The position numbers were made by a program, and so were the translations under genes. This document shows, in pieces, positions 43,240 through 52,034 of a DNA stretch of 64,000 nucleotides. Source of the DNA: Aestuariibius violaceus (GTDB taxonomy: Bacteria > Pseudomonadota > Alphaproteobacteria > Rhodobacterales > Rhodobacteraceae); assembly GCF_040779325.2 (NCBI RefSeq), contig NZ_JBFONT020000001.1:248001-312000 (forward strand), read 5' to 3'. Below the pieces are notes generated by a model. The model saw only the letters and a list, made by a program, of their open reading frames with translations. It searched no databases and had not been told where the DNA came from. Positions within the stretch are counted from its first letter, which is position 1, and every line of letters starts with the position of its first letter.

Positions 43240-44781
43240 TCATGCGACACCGCCATCGACGACCTGCCCCGGATGCTGCTCGGCCCAGTCCGACAGGAAC
43301 TCCGAGATATCGTCTGCGCCAGCCAGTTCGATCGCCCGACGGGGCAGGGCCACGCCTTCATGCAGCGCCAGGCGAAGGCAACCGATGTAATCGCGCTCCT
43401 CCCGGTGCGGGCAGTTTTCCGACCCGTGAAGGATCGTGGACAAAAGCGTGCCGCCATAGCCGTTCACATGGGCCAGATCCGGCTTCAACGACAGGAAGTA
43501 CGCCATCACCTCCGGAAGCCCCTCCCATCCGGCGACCTGAACCGGGGTAAGCCCCTCCGTATCCGGGCGGTCATACTCGACACCAATGGCGACAAGCCGT
43601 CGGACATGCTCCAGCTTGCCCGGAATGTGCAGGATCATCCGGATGATATTGCGGTAGGCCTCCGGAATCCTGTCCGGATCCACAAAGCGGGTCACCGGCG
43701 CGCCATCCGCGGCAGCCGCCAGAAGGGCCTCGACCTCGCTCAGCGTCGTGTCGGCGCCGCGTTCCTCAAGCCGGCGGGCCAGTCCGGCATTCCCGAAGAC
43801 GCGTGCATAGGCATAGGGCGTCGTGCCCTCGAAGCGGCGGTTCAGATCCGCTCCGCTCTCCAGGATCAGGTCGACCATGTCCGGTCTGGCCATCCGCCGC
43901 GCCGCCTGATGCAGGGCCGGCACGACCCAGGGCGCTTCGCCCCCCACATGCGTGCCGTCGAACTCGTCCACCTGCGCGCCATGATCCAGCAGCATCCGGA
44001 CCGCTGCCGTGTCGTGGAAATCCATCGCGCGCAACAGCGCATTCGTCCCCCTCGGCTCGGCCCCGTGGGCCAGCAGCATCCGCAGACCCTCGTGATGGCC
44101 AAGCTCTGTCGCGTGATAGAGGCTCTCCCCGTCATTCGGGTTCGCGCCGTTCTCAAGCAACCATCGACCAAGCGTCATGTTGTTCGCGTGCCCGATCGCG
44201 AAATAGAGCGGTGAAAGCGTGTAGTCATCGCCGTCATAGATCGGCGCGCCAAGATCCAGGTCGGCACCACCGGCCAGAAGGTCGCGCGCGATATCCAGCA
44301 TGTCATCCGCCAGGTCCGGCGCATGATGGATCCATTTCGACCGTGCCAGGATCGTCAAAGGCGGCGCCACATCGCCGATCCGTCGCGTCGCCAGGTCCGG
44401 GTGCTCGCCCAGGAACTCCATCACCCGCGCCTTTCGATAAAGGCCCAGACACAGCCCGAAATCGCCGTCGGCAAGGTCTGGCGCATCACCCAGCAACTGA
44501 TCCGCGACACTGAACTGACCGTGATAGACGGCCACCTTCAGGCGCTGACGCTTGGCCGCCTTGTCCATGCCAAGCAGATCGGCGGCCAGCTTGAGCGCGG
44601 GCCAGGAGGGAAAGCTGTTCTCCCGCGCGATCACATGCAGATAATCCGCATGTTTGAAAGCGGCCCCCTCGGGCCGGGGCGGATAGTTTGCGATGCGCTG
44701 GCGGGCACGCAGCTCGCCCGCCTCATACGCTTTGCGAAGCGCCTTGGCGTCACGGCGCAATTGTTCCAGGGATTTTGTCAT
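43240..44781 (-). CDS. ankyrin-repeat protein
   Basis: 513 residues, no signal peptide. The N-terminal helical part (MTKSLEQLRRDAKALRKAYEAGE, then IARENSFPSWPALK) is a leader often found before ankyrin repeats in this group. Ankyrin-like repeats run from about 95 to 480, for example SLYHATELGHHEGLRMLLAHGAEP, ALHQAARRMARPDMVDLILESGADL and PYAYARVFGNAGLARRLEERGAD. A protein-binding scaffold; partner unknown. The start at 44781 is chosen because sequence before it has no repeat or domain character. Confidence 0.85.
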   Translation of the reverse strand: MTKSLEQLRRDAKALRKAYEAGELRARQRIANYPPRPEGAAFKHADYLHVIARENSFPSWPALKLAADLLGMDKAAKRQRLKVAVYHGQFSVADQLLGDAPDLADGDFGLCLGLYRKARVMEFLGEHPDLATRRIGDVAPPLTILARSKWIHHAPDLADDMLDIARDLLAGGADLDLGAPIYDGDDYTLSPLYFAIGHANNMTLGRWLLENGANPNDGESLYHATELGHHEGLRMLLAHGAEPRGTNALLRAMDFHDTAAVRMLLDHGAQVDEFDGTHVGGEAPWVVPALHQAARRMARPDMVDLILESGADLNRRFEGTTPYAYARVFGNAGLARRLEERGADTTLSEVEALLAAAADGAPVTRFVDPDRIPEAYRNIIRMILHIPGKLEHVRRLVAIGVEYDRPDTEGLTPVQVAGWEGLPEVMAYFLSLKPDLAHVNGYGGTLLSTILHGSENCPHREERDYIGCLRLALHEGVALPRRAIELAGADDISEFLSDWAEQHPGQVVDGGVA

Positions 44782-45109
44782 CGGTGTTCTCACTTCTGGC
44801 TCGACGGTCCGCTGGGTTCGAGCATGAGACATACCGAGGTAAGGCTGTCGTCTTATGGGCTGAGGTGCCGATGACGGCTTTCCGCGGACCTGGACGCTTC
44901 CCCAAAGCAGCGTCATCCTAGGCCCCCGTTTTGCCGCCCGCAAGGCCCGGCGACACCCCCGGGTTCGCTTCGGCGGCCGGAGCGGCGAGCCATTCTCCCG
45001 CCCACCCAAAGACAGGTTCGGATCTTCCGGCACGCCCGGGTTTCTGTTGACTCCCGCACTCACGACGGCGCCATGCATCAGAAGGCCAGGTCAGAAAAGG
45101 ACGGTTGCG
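44782..45109. other. divergent promoter region, no gene recognised
   Basis: About 330 bp between the ankyrin and DMGDH-like genes. TTGACT at about 45047 could be a -35 element for the DMGDH-like gene. No palindrome or reading frame stands out. Confidence 0.4.
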
Positions 45110-47545
45110 ATGCGGGATCAGGCAAGGGTCGTGGTGATCGGCGGCGGGATCGCGGGCTGCGCGACGCTCTACCACCTGACGCAGGAGGGGTGGACAGACG
45201 TCATGCTGATCGAGCGGGACGAGCTGACCTCCGGCACCACATGGCATTCCGCCGCCCAGGTCACCAATTTCGGCATGACCCAGACAATGGTCGGCCTGAA
45301 AAGCCGCTCCATCGCGCTCTATCAGGAACTGCGGGACGACCCCGATTACCCGGTCGGCTACAATTACGGCGACGGCGGCATCCGGCTGGCCAATACCGAA
45401 GCGCAGATGGACGGCTACCGCCACTTCGCCTCGATGGCCGCCGGGATGGGCGTCACGTTCGAGGTGATCGATGCCAGGGAATGCGCCCGCCGCCACCCGC
45501 TCATCACCACCGAGAACCTGCTGGGCGGCCTCTGGGACCCGACCGATGGCCATATAGATCCCGCACAGCTCTGCCAGGCGCTGGCCCGGCGCGCCCGCCT
45601 CGCAGGCGCCGAGGTGAACCGCCACACCCCCGTCACCGGCCTGACCCAGCACCCGGACCACAGCTGGACCGTCCACACCGAAAAGGGCGACGTGCGGGCC
45701 GAGATCGTGGTCAATGCAGGCGGCTACCGCTGTAACGAGATCGGCGCGATGATGGGCGTCAGCCACCCCGTCGCCTCGATGGAGCATCAGTACTTCCTGA
45801 CCGAGGATATCCCGGCGATCGCCGAAGCCGGGCACCGCATGCCGCTGCTGCGCTGTCCGATCAGCGACTATTACTGCCGGCAGGAGAAGGGCGGCCTGCT
45901 CCTCGGCTTCTACGAACAGGACTGCCGCAGCTGGGGGATGGACGGCATCGATCCCAAATTCTCCAATGACCTCTGCCCCGATGATCTGGACCGCGTCACC
46001 GACGTGCTGGACGGGGCCTTCGCCCGGATGCCCGTCCTGATGGAGGCCGGCATCCGCGAGGTCGTGAACGGCCCGATCACCTACACGATCGACGGGGCGC
46101 CGCTGGTCGGGCCGATCCCCGGAAAGCGCAACGCCTATTGCATCATCGGGCTGCGGGCCGGGCTCGGCGAAGGCGGCGGCCACGGCTGGCTGCTCGCCCA
46201 GCAGATCGTCCATGGCGAGGCGCAATACGACACCTGGGTCATCGATCCGCGCCGCTTCGCCGGCCACGCGACGGTCGAACTGACAGCGCTGAAGGCGATC
46301 GAAGACTACCAGAACGAATTCCGCTTCCACTTCCCCCACGAACACCGCCCCGCCGGGCGACCGATGAAGACCACACCGCTCACCCCGGTCCTGGCCGCCG
46401 AAGGCGCCGTCTTCGGCACCGTGAACGGGTGGGAGCGGATCGATTACATCAGGCCAACACCCGATTTCACCGAAACGCTCGGATTTGGCTTCAACGAGGT
46501 GCACGATGTGGTGGCGGAAGAGGTCACCGCGGTCGCCACCGCCGTCGGCCTGACCGAGGTTTCGGGCTTCAACCGGGTCGAACTGACCGGCGCCGACATG
46601 CACCGCGTCCTCGATCGCATTGTCTGCGGCACGGTGCCAAGGCGCCCGGGCCGGGTCGGGCTGTGCTACCTGCTCAACCACCAGGGCACACTGAAAGCCG
46701 AAGCGACGATCGCCAACATCCCTCCGTCCCCCAGGGGCGGGGCCCGCATCTGGTACGGCTCCGCCGCGGCGTCGGAATACCACGACATGGACTGGCTGAC
46801 CGCCCATCTGCGCGGGGATGAGGACGTGACGATCCGCTCCTTAACCAACGCGCAGACGACACTCGTTCTGGCCGGACCCAAGGCGCGCGACGTGCTCTCG
46901 TTAGCCTCACGAGGCGACTGGTCGCGCGCGGCGTTTCCCTGGCTCTCGGTGCGCGAGGCGTATGTCGGCATCGCACCCGCCACCGTTCTGGGCGTCAGCT
47001 TCTCGGGCGAACTCGCCTACGAGATCCACGTCCCCAACGAAAGCCTCCACGCCGCCTATGCCGCGCTGCGCCGCGCGGGCGAGGCGCATGGCCTTCGCCT
47101 GTTCGGATCGCGCGCCGTCGACTCGATGCGGCTGGAGAAGGGATTTCTCCACTGGAAGGCTGACATCCTGACCGAGTTCGATCCGTTCGAAACCGGCCTC
47201 GACCGGTTCGTGAAACTGGACAAAGGGGATTTCGTCGGCAGGGAGGCTTTGATGACCCGGCAAGACGCCGGCCCCACCCGCAAGCTCGTGACGCTAACGA
47301 TCAACACGCGGGACGCCCCCGCCCATCCCGGCGCCTCCGTCCGCATCGGCGGGCGCATCGTCGGCACAGTCACCTCCGGCGACTGGGGCCACCGGACGGG
47401 TCTCAATCTGGCCTATGCGTTTGTTGATCCGGCTGTCGCCCCCGAGGGCTCGGACGTCACGGTCGATATCCTCGGCGACCCGATCTCGGCACGTGTCATT
47501 CCCCCTGCACCCTACGATCCGGACCATAAACGGATGAGGGCCTGA
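45110..47545 (+). CDS. dimethylglycine/sarcosine-dehydrogenase-like FAD-GcvT oxidoreductase
   Basis: 811 residues. FAD-binding domain with VVVIGGGIAGCATLYHL; TTWHSAAQV contains the His that carries covalent FAD in dimethylglycine dehydrogenase. A short middle domain (about 370-425), a GcvT folate-binding domain (about 430-715: SFSGELAYEIHVP, AVDSMRLEKGFLHW) and a GcvT C-terminal barrel (about 725-805) follow. It demethylates an N-methyl amine or amino acid, passing the one-carbon unit to tetrahydrofolate; many paralogues exist in Rhodobacterales with different substrates. Alone on its strand, with no partner genes. Confidence 0.9.
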   Translation: MRDQARVVVIGGGIAGCATLYHLTQEGWTDVMLIERDELTSGTTWHSAAQVTNFGMTQTMVGLKSRSIALYQELRDDPDYPVGYNYGDGGIRLANTEAQMDGYRHFASMAAGMGVTFEVIDARECARRHPLITTENLLGGLWDPTDGHIDPAQLCQALARRARLAGAEVNRHTPVTGLTQHPDHSWTVHTEKGDVRAEIVVNAGGYRCNEIGAMMGVSHPVASMEHQYFLTEDIPAIAEAGHRMPLLRCPISDYYCRQEKGGLLLGFYEQDCRSWGMDGIDPKFSNDLCPDDLDRVTDVLDGAFARMPVLMEAGIREVVNGPITYTIDGAPLVGPIPGKRNAYCIIGLRAGLGEGGGHGWLLAQQIVHGEAQYDTWVIDPRRFAGHATVELTALKAIEDYQNEFRFHFPHEHRPAGRPMKTTPLTPVLAAEGAVFGTVNGWERIDYIRPTPDFTETLGFGFNEVHDVVAEEVTAVATAVGLTEVSGFNRVELTGADMHRVLDRIVCGTVPRRPGRVGLCYLLNHQGTLKAEATIANIPPSPRGGARIWYGSAAASEYHDMDWLTAHLRGDEDVTIRSLTNAQTTLVLAGPKARDVLSLASRGDWSRAAFPWLSVREAYVGIAPATVLGVSFSGELAYEIHVPNESLHAAYAALRRAGEAHGLRLFGSRAVDSMRLEKGFLHWKADILTEFDPFETGLDRFVKLDKGDFVGREALMTRQDAGPTRKLVTLTINTRDAPAHPGASVRIGGRIVGTVTSGDWGHRTGLNLAYAFVDPAVAPEGSDVTVDILGDPISARVIPPAPYDPDHKRMRA

Positions 47546-47661
47546 TCGCCGCCGAACACGGGTCTCCGACATCGCCAATTAGGAGGGCAAAGCGAGGTAC
47601 GCTAAACACTTGTTTTAAATGATAGAACCAGAATTGGACACGAAATGGAAACTATACCGTT

Positions 47662-47686
47662 ATTTTCGAAGTCACTTCTCGAAAAT
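47662..47686. other. AT-rich inverted repeat downstream of the DMGDH-like gene
   Basis: ATTTTCGA (47662-47669) and TCGAAAAT (47679-47686) are perfect 8-bp arms with a 9-nt spacer in an unusually AT-rich 100-bp patch. Could be a terminator for the gene ending at 47545 or a binding site; not resolved. Confidence 0.45.
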
Positions 47687-47705
47687 CCGAAACACAGAAA
47701 TGGCC

Positions 47706-47923
47706 GTTGCGTCCAACCCCCTCCGTGCGCACCATTAATCGGGCGAATTCCGCCGGTCCCCTCCGACCAAATACCGACGGAAGTCCGACAGGGTGCCGAC
47801 ACGCCAAATCGCCAACTCACGCAGCCTTAACGGATGATTCGCGGCCAATCCGCCGTTGTGGCGCCAAAACTGTCCGTTCCAGCCATTAACAAGCAGTCAG
47901 GATCTGTGGCGACTCACAGGTTT
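47706..47923. repeat. long diverged direct repeat, copy B (fabI 3' end)
   Basis: Same-orientation partner of 3708-3925 with the same length. It begins in the spacer and runs through the stop codon of fabI (47914-47916) into its last codons (AAC-CTG-TGA on the minus strand). Weaker similarity (16 of 24 bases) can be followed to about base 47940. The spacer part is therefore the 3' UTR of fabI. Matching blocks: 47757-47779, 47827-47847, 47897-47923. Confidence 0.85.
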
Positions 47924-48702
47924 TCCGATTGCGGCATCCCAAGCACGTGATACCCGCCATCGACCCGGATGATCTCCCCGGTCGTGCAGCATCCGGCGTC
48001 CGAGGCAAGGTAAACCGCCGTCCCGCCCACCGCCTCAAGCGTCGCATTCGCCCGCAACGGCGCATTGGCATCCGTATGCTTGAACGTCTTCCGGGCGCCT
48101 CCAATGGCCGCCCCCGCCAACGTCTTCATCGGCCCGGGCGAGATCGCGTTCACCCTTATTTTCTGGGGCCCGAGGTCATTCGCCAGATACCGGACAGCGG
48201 CCTCCAACGCCGCCTTCGCCACGCCCATCACGTTGTAATAGGGCGTCACCCGGGTCGACCCCTGATAGGTCAGCGTCAGGATCGTCCCCCCCTCGGGCAT
48301 CAGCTCGGACGCCCGCCGCGCCACGTCGATCAGCGAATAGCACGAGATCGACAGCGAATGGCGGAAGTTGTCCCGCGTCGTGTTGATGAACCGCCCCGTC
48401 AGCTCCGACTTGTCGGAATAGGCGATCGCGTGGACAACGAAATCCAGCGTCCCCCACTCCTCCTTCAGCTTCGCGAAACACGCCTCCATCGACGCGTCAT
48501 CCGTCACGTCCACATCCAAAAGAAGCTCTGATCCCAAGGACTTGGCCAAGGGCTCCACCCGCTTCCCGAACGCCTCTCCCTGGTACGAGAACGCCAGCTG
48601 CGCCCCCTCCTCGGCCATGGCCTTCGCGATGCCCCAGGCGATCGAGCGATCATTCGCGACCCCCATGATCAGCCCGCGCTTTCCGGTCATCAAATCCGCC
48701 AT
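47914..48702 (-). CDS. fabI: enoyl-[acyl-carrier-protein] reductase FabI
   Basis: 262 residues. GVANDRSIAWGIAKAMAEEGAQL (cofactor-binding, AxxxxSxA region), VHAIAYSDKSEL, SCYSLIDVARRA and the catalytic YYNVMGVAKAALEA (Tyr and Lys of the Y-x6-K pair). Reduces trans-2-enoyl-ACP to acyl-ACP in each elongation round. It is the third gene of fabA-fabB-fabI, 5 bp after fabB. Its stop codon and 3' UTR are part of the long direct repeat. Confidence 0.96.
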   Translation of the reverse strand: MADLMTGKRGLIMGVANDRSIAWGIAKAMAEEGAQLAFSYQGEAFGKRVEPLAKSLGSELLLDVDVTDDASMEACFAKLKEEWGTLDFVVHAIAYSDKSELTGRFINTTRDNFRHSLSISCYSLIDVARRASELMPEGGTILTLTYQGSTRVTPYYNVMGVAKAALEAAVRYLANDLGPQKIRVNAISPGPMKTLAGAAIGGARKTFKHTDANAPLRANATLEAVGGTAVYLASDAGCCTTGEIIRVDGGYHVLGMPQSENL

Positions 48703-48707
48703 CGCTC

Positions 48708-49937
48708 TTATCCGTTATATTTCGAAAGCAGCATCGACCCATTCGTCCCGCCGAAGCCGAACGAATTCGTCATCACCGTATCAAGGCCAGCGTTTTCAAC
48801 CAGTTGCGTGGCAATCTCGCGCTCCTGGATCGCCGGATCCAGCGTCTCGACATTGATCGAGGGCGCGATGAAATCCTGCTCCAGCATCAGCAGGCAATAG
48901 ATCGCCTCCTGCGCCCCCGCCGCGCCCTGGCTGTGGCCTGTCATCGACTTGGTCGAGCTTACAGGCGGTGTCGCCCCCTCGCCGAAGGTCCGTCGGATCG
49001 CCTCTATCTCTGGCACATCCCCCGCCCCGGTCGAGGTGCCGTGTGCATTGATATAGCTGACGTTTCTGCCCTCGGGCAGCGTCCTCAGCGCCAGCTGCAT
49101 CGCCCGCTCGCCCCCTTCGCCGGAGGGGGCAACCATGTCATGCCCGTCGCTCGTCGCGGCAAAGCCCGTGACCTCGGCATAGATCTTGGCACCCCGCGCC
49201 ACGGCCCGCTCCAGATCCTCCAAAACGACGATCCCGCCGCCCCCTGCGATCACGAACCCATCCCGGTTCGCGTCAAAGGCGCGAGACGCCTTCTCCGGCG
49301 TGTCGTTGTACTTCGACGACATCGCCCCCATCGCATCGAACAGGCACGACAGCGTCCAGTCCAGCTCCTCGCCCCCGCCTGCAAACATAACGTCCTGATT
49401 TCCCAGCATGATCTGCTGGGCCGCGGATCCAATGCAATGCAGCGAGGTCGAACAGGCCGAGGTGATCGAATAGTTGATCCCCTTGATCTTGAACGCCGTC
49501 GACAGGTTCGCGCTCACCGTCGACGACATGCATTTCGGCACCGCGAACGGCCCGATCCGCTTCGGCGCACCCTTTTCCAGAACCGTCTGATGCGCCTCGA
49601 ACATCGCACTCGTGGATGGCCCGCCAGAGCCCGCGATCAGCCCCGTCGACGGCGACGACACCTCGTCGGCCGTCAGCCCCGCATCGGCAATCGCCTGCTC
49701 CATGGCGAGATAGGAATAGGCCGCTCCCGGCCCCATGAAGCGCATGATCCGCTTGTCGATATGCTCCGCCGGGTCGATCTTCAGCGTACCGGCGACCTGG
49801 CTGCGGAACCCCCGCTCGGCCATCTCGGGCGAGGCTTCGATCCCCGACCGGCCCGCCTTCAGCGCCTCGGTCACCTCGGCGGCATTGTTCCCGATGGGAG
49901 AGATCACGCCCAATCCGGTCACCACGACACGACGCAT
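48708..49937 (-). CDS. fabB: beta-ketoacyl-ACP synthase I FabB
   Basis: 409 residues from MRRVVVTGLGV. Catalytic triad Cys in SITSACSTSLHC, His in INAHGTSTGAGD and His in SMTGHSQGAAG, with the C-terminal NSFGFGGTNGSM loop. Elongates acyl-ACP and, with FabA, makes unsaturated fatty acids. The ATG at 49937 is used; an in-frame TTG six bases earlier adds only two residues. Lies 12 bp after fabA. Confidence 0.96.
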   Translation of the reverse strand: MRRVVVTGLGVISPIGNNAAEVTEALKAGRSGIEASPEMAERGFRSQVAGTLKIDPAEHIDKRIMRFMGPGAAYSYLAMEQAIADAGLTADEVSSPSTGLIAGSGGPSTSAMFEAHQTVLEKGAPKRIGPFAVPKCMSSTVSANLSTAFKIKGINYSITSACSTSLHCIGSAAQQIMLGNQDVMFAGGGEELDWTLSCLFDAMGAMSSKYNDTPEKASRAFDANRDGFVIAGGGGIVVLEDLERAVARGAKIYAEVTGFAATSDGHDMVAPSGEGGERAMQLALRTLPEGRNVSYINAHGTSTGAGDVPEIEAIRRTFGEGATPPVSSTKSMTGHSQGAAGAQEAIYCLLMLEQDFIAPSINVETLDPAIQEREIATQLVENAGLDTVMTNSFGFGGTNGSMLLSKYNG

Positions 49938-49949
49938 CAGCAACCCCCG

Positions 49950-50462
49950 TCAGCTTTCGGCGGTCGCAAGACCGACCTTCATCCCCGTCACGGTGCACAC
50001 CTCTTCGCCATCGGCAAAGACTTTCCCGTCGGCGACACCCATCTTCAGCTTGCGGTCGATAACCCGTGTGAAATCAACCTCGTACCGCACCAGCGTACGA
50101 TCCGGCCGCACCATCCCGCTCAGCTTCACTTCGCCCGCTCCAAGGGCGAAACCCTGCCCCTGCCAGCCGCGCCAGCCCAGGTTGAACCCGGTCAGCTGCC
50201 ACAGCCCGTCGACCATCAGGCATCCCGGCATCACCGGATTGCCCGGGAAGTGGCACGGAAAGAACCAGAGATCGGGCGAGATGTCGAACTCTGCGACAAC
50301 ATGCCCTTTGCCATGCGCCCCGCCATCGCCCGAGATATCGGTGATCCGGTCCATCATCAGCATCGGCGGTTCAGGCAGTTGCGCGTTGCCCGGCCCGAAA
50401 AGTTCGCCGCGGGCACACTTTAGTAACGCTTCCTTGTCAAACTGCGTCGGGTAGTCGGCCAT
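49950..50462 (-). CDS. fabA: 3-hydroxydecanoyl-ACP dehydratase/isomerase FabA
   Basis: 170 residues, the standard FabA length. Active-site His in FFPCHFPGNPVMPGCLMVDGLWQL and the Asp in the following helix. Introduces the cis double bond at C10. First gene of fabA-fabB-fabI, divergent from irr. Start at MADYPTQFDKEALLKC; longer frames run into the irr promoter. Confidence 0.96.
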   Translation of the reverse strand: MADYPTQFDKEALLKCARGELFGPGNAQLPEPPMLMMDRITDISGDGGAHGKGHVVAEFDISPDLWFFPCHFPGNPVMPGCLMVDGLWQLTGFNLGWRGWQGQGFALGAGEVKLSGMVRPDRTLVRYEVDFTRVIDRKLKMGVADGKVFADGEEVCTVTGMKVGLATAES

Positions 50463-50606
50463 GGGCGGCGGCATCCTTGGTGATGGTCCGGATCCTTCGC
50501 GCCGGTCTACCACCGCGCTCGCCGCAAGGGCAAGGCAGAGGCCACACTCCGCTGCGTCCTTCCCGAAATAGTTTGAACCATCAAAGCCTTCTCCCATATA
50601 AAGGGG
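50463..50606. promoter_or_regulatory. fabA/irr divergent promoter region
   Basis: 144 bp between divergent starts. TTTGA-ACCA-TCAAA (50572-50585) is a small perfect palindrome just upstream of irr; TATAAA at about 50599 is too close to the irr ATG to be a certain -10. Which elements are used is not clear. Confidence 0.4.
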
Positions 50607-51041
50607 GTGATGACAGCGAAACTGACAGACAGTGTTGCGCAGGACCGCGCGGGGGGATGGCTGGCCGAGGCCGGTCTGCGCCCGACCCGTCAGCGCGTTG
50701 CGCTTGCAACGCTCTTGGTGGGCGATGGCAAGGATCGCCACGTCACCGCCGAAAGCCTGTTCGACGCGGTATCGACGTCAGGCGAAAAGGTGTCGCTCGC
50801 TACGGTCTACAACACTCTCCGCGCCTTCTGCGAGGCGGGACTGATGCGGGAAATCACGGTGGACGGGTCGAAAAGCTACTTCGACACCAACATCACCGAC
50901 CACCCGCATTTCTTCTGGGAAGACAGCGCAGAGCTGTCGGACGCCCCCGCCGAAGAGCTTGAGATCAAGCGCCTGCCCGAAGTCCCCGAGGGCGCCGAGA
51001 TCGCGAAAGTCGATGTCGTCATCCGACTGCGAAAGACCTAA
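50607..51041 (+). CDS. irr: Fur-family iron response regulator Irr
   Basis: 144 residues. N-terminal winged helix (LAEAGLRPTRQRVALATLL, VSLATVYNTLRAFCEAGLMREI) and a short dimer domain with DHPHFFWEDSAELSDAPAEELEIKRLPEVPEGAEIAKVDVVIRLRK. The lack of CxxC zinc pairs and the HPHFFWED motif mark it as Irr rather than Fur. Irr represses or activates iron and haem genes and is degraded when haem is present. The fabA-divergent position is common in alphaproteobacteria. Convergent with galM, 6 bp apart. Confidence 0.94.
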   Translation: MMTAKLTDSVAQDRAGGWLAEAGLRPTRQRVALATLLVGDGKDRHVTAESLFDAVSTSGEKVSLATVYNTLRAFCEAGLMREITVDGSKSYFDTNITDHPHFFWEDSAELSDAPAEELEIKRLPEVPEGAEIAKVDVVIRLRKT

Positions 51042-51047
51042 GCCCTT

Positions 51048-52034
51048 CTAATCCTTCGAAAATGTCCACCGCGTGACCTGCCGGTACATCTCGCCCGGCC
51101 GCGCGATGATCTGCGGCCAGTCAGGATAGCTCGGCGCGTCCGGCCACCCCTGCGCCTCCAGCGCCACCCCCCGATGCGGCCCCAGCGGGCGCCCCTCGTG
51201 ATCCGGCACGCCCAGATCCGTCATCTTGTAGGCGTCGTACAACTGCAGCCCCGGCTCGGTCGTCTCCAGCACCATCCGGACCCCGGTCCCGGCCGTCAGC
51301 TCCGCCACCCGGGTCAAAGGCCTCTGCGCGTCGGCAAGGATCATATTGTTATCATAAGGTTTTTCGAGGTTCAGCCGCCGCTCCTCCCGGAAGTCATACC
51401 GCGTCCCATCCACATCGGCGATCTCCCCGGTCGGCAGCCCCGTGGCGTCATGGAGGTGATAGCGCTCCGCCGCGATCTGCAAACGATGATCCGCGACGGT
51501 CTCCGCCCCGTCCAGGGTCCAGTAAGAGTGATTGGCGAAGTTCAGAAGCGTCGGCGCGTCCGTCTCTGCCTCGACCGTCAGCGTCAACGCGGCGTCGTCC
51601 ACCGCGTAAGTCACTGACACAGAACGGTTTCCCGGAAAACCACCCTCGCCATCCGGCAGCGTGATCTCCAACCGCACCAACCCTTCATCATGATCCGCGA
51701 CAGTCCACAGCTTCCGATGCGTCCCCGCACTCGCCGAGTGCAGCGTGTTGCGCCCCTCATGGTTCGCTTCGAACCGGTATTCCGCCCCGTCGATCACCGC
51801 CCGCGCGCCAGAGATCCGATTGACCACCGGCCCCACAAGGCCCCCGAAACTCGCCATCCGGGTCAGGTACGGCTCGACCGTCCGTGTCCCCACCGTAAGC
51901 GCATGCGACACACCCTCAAGCCGCACATCCTGCAGGATCGCGCCCCAACTCAGCACCTTCGCCGTCAGGGCACCGCCAGACAGCACGACCTGATAAATCG
52001 CTTCCCCATCAGGGGTTTGCCCCACCTCGATCAT
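51048..52034 (-). CDS. galM: aldose 1-epimerase (galactose mutarotase)
   Basis: 328 residues. NHEGRNTLHS with substrate-binding residues, NFANHSYWTLDG with the catalytic His, YDNNMIL and VALEAQGWPDAPSYPDWP near the catalytic Glu. Interconverts alpha- and beta-galactose so that sugar from both glycosidases can enter the dehydrogenase. Last gene of the galactoside operon; overlaps the GH42 gene by ATGA. Confidence 0.93.
   Translation of the reverse strand: MIEVGQTPDGEAIYQVVLSGGALTAKVLSWGAILQDVRLEGVSHALTVGTRTVEPYLTRMASFGGLVGPVVNRISGARAVIDGAEYRFEANHEGRNTLHSASAGTHRKLWTVADHDEGLVRLEITLPDGEGGFPGNRSVSVTYAVDDAALTLTVEAETDAPTLLNFANHSYWTLDGAETVADHRLQIAAERYHLHDATGLPTGEIADVDGTRYDFREERRLNLEKPYDNNMILADAQRPLTRVAELTAGTGVRMVLETTEPGLQLYDAYKMTDLGVPDHEGRPLGPHRGVALEAQGWPDAPSYPDWPQIIARPGEMYRQVTRWTFSKD

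Noticed and set aside
50572..50585. Irr/ICE-box operator upstream of irr
   Set aside because: TTTGA-ACCA-TCAAA is a short palindrome that does not match a motif I can name with confidence; left only as an unassigned element.
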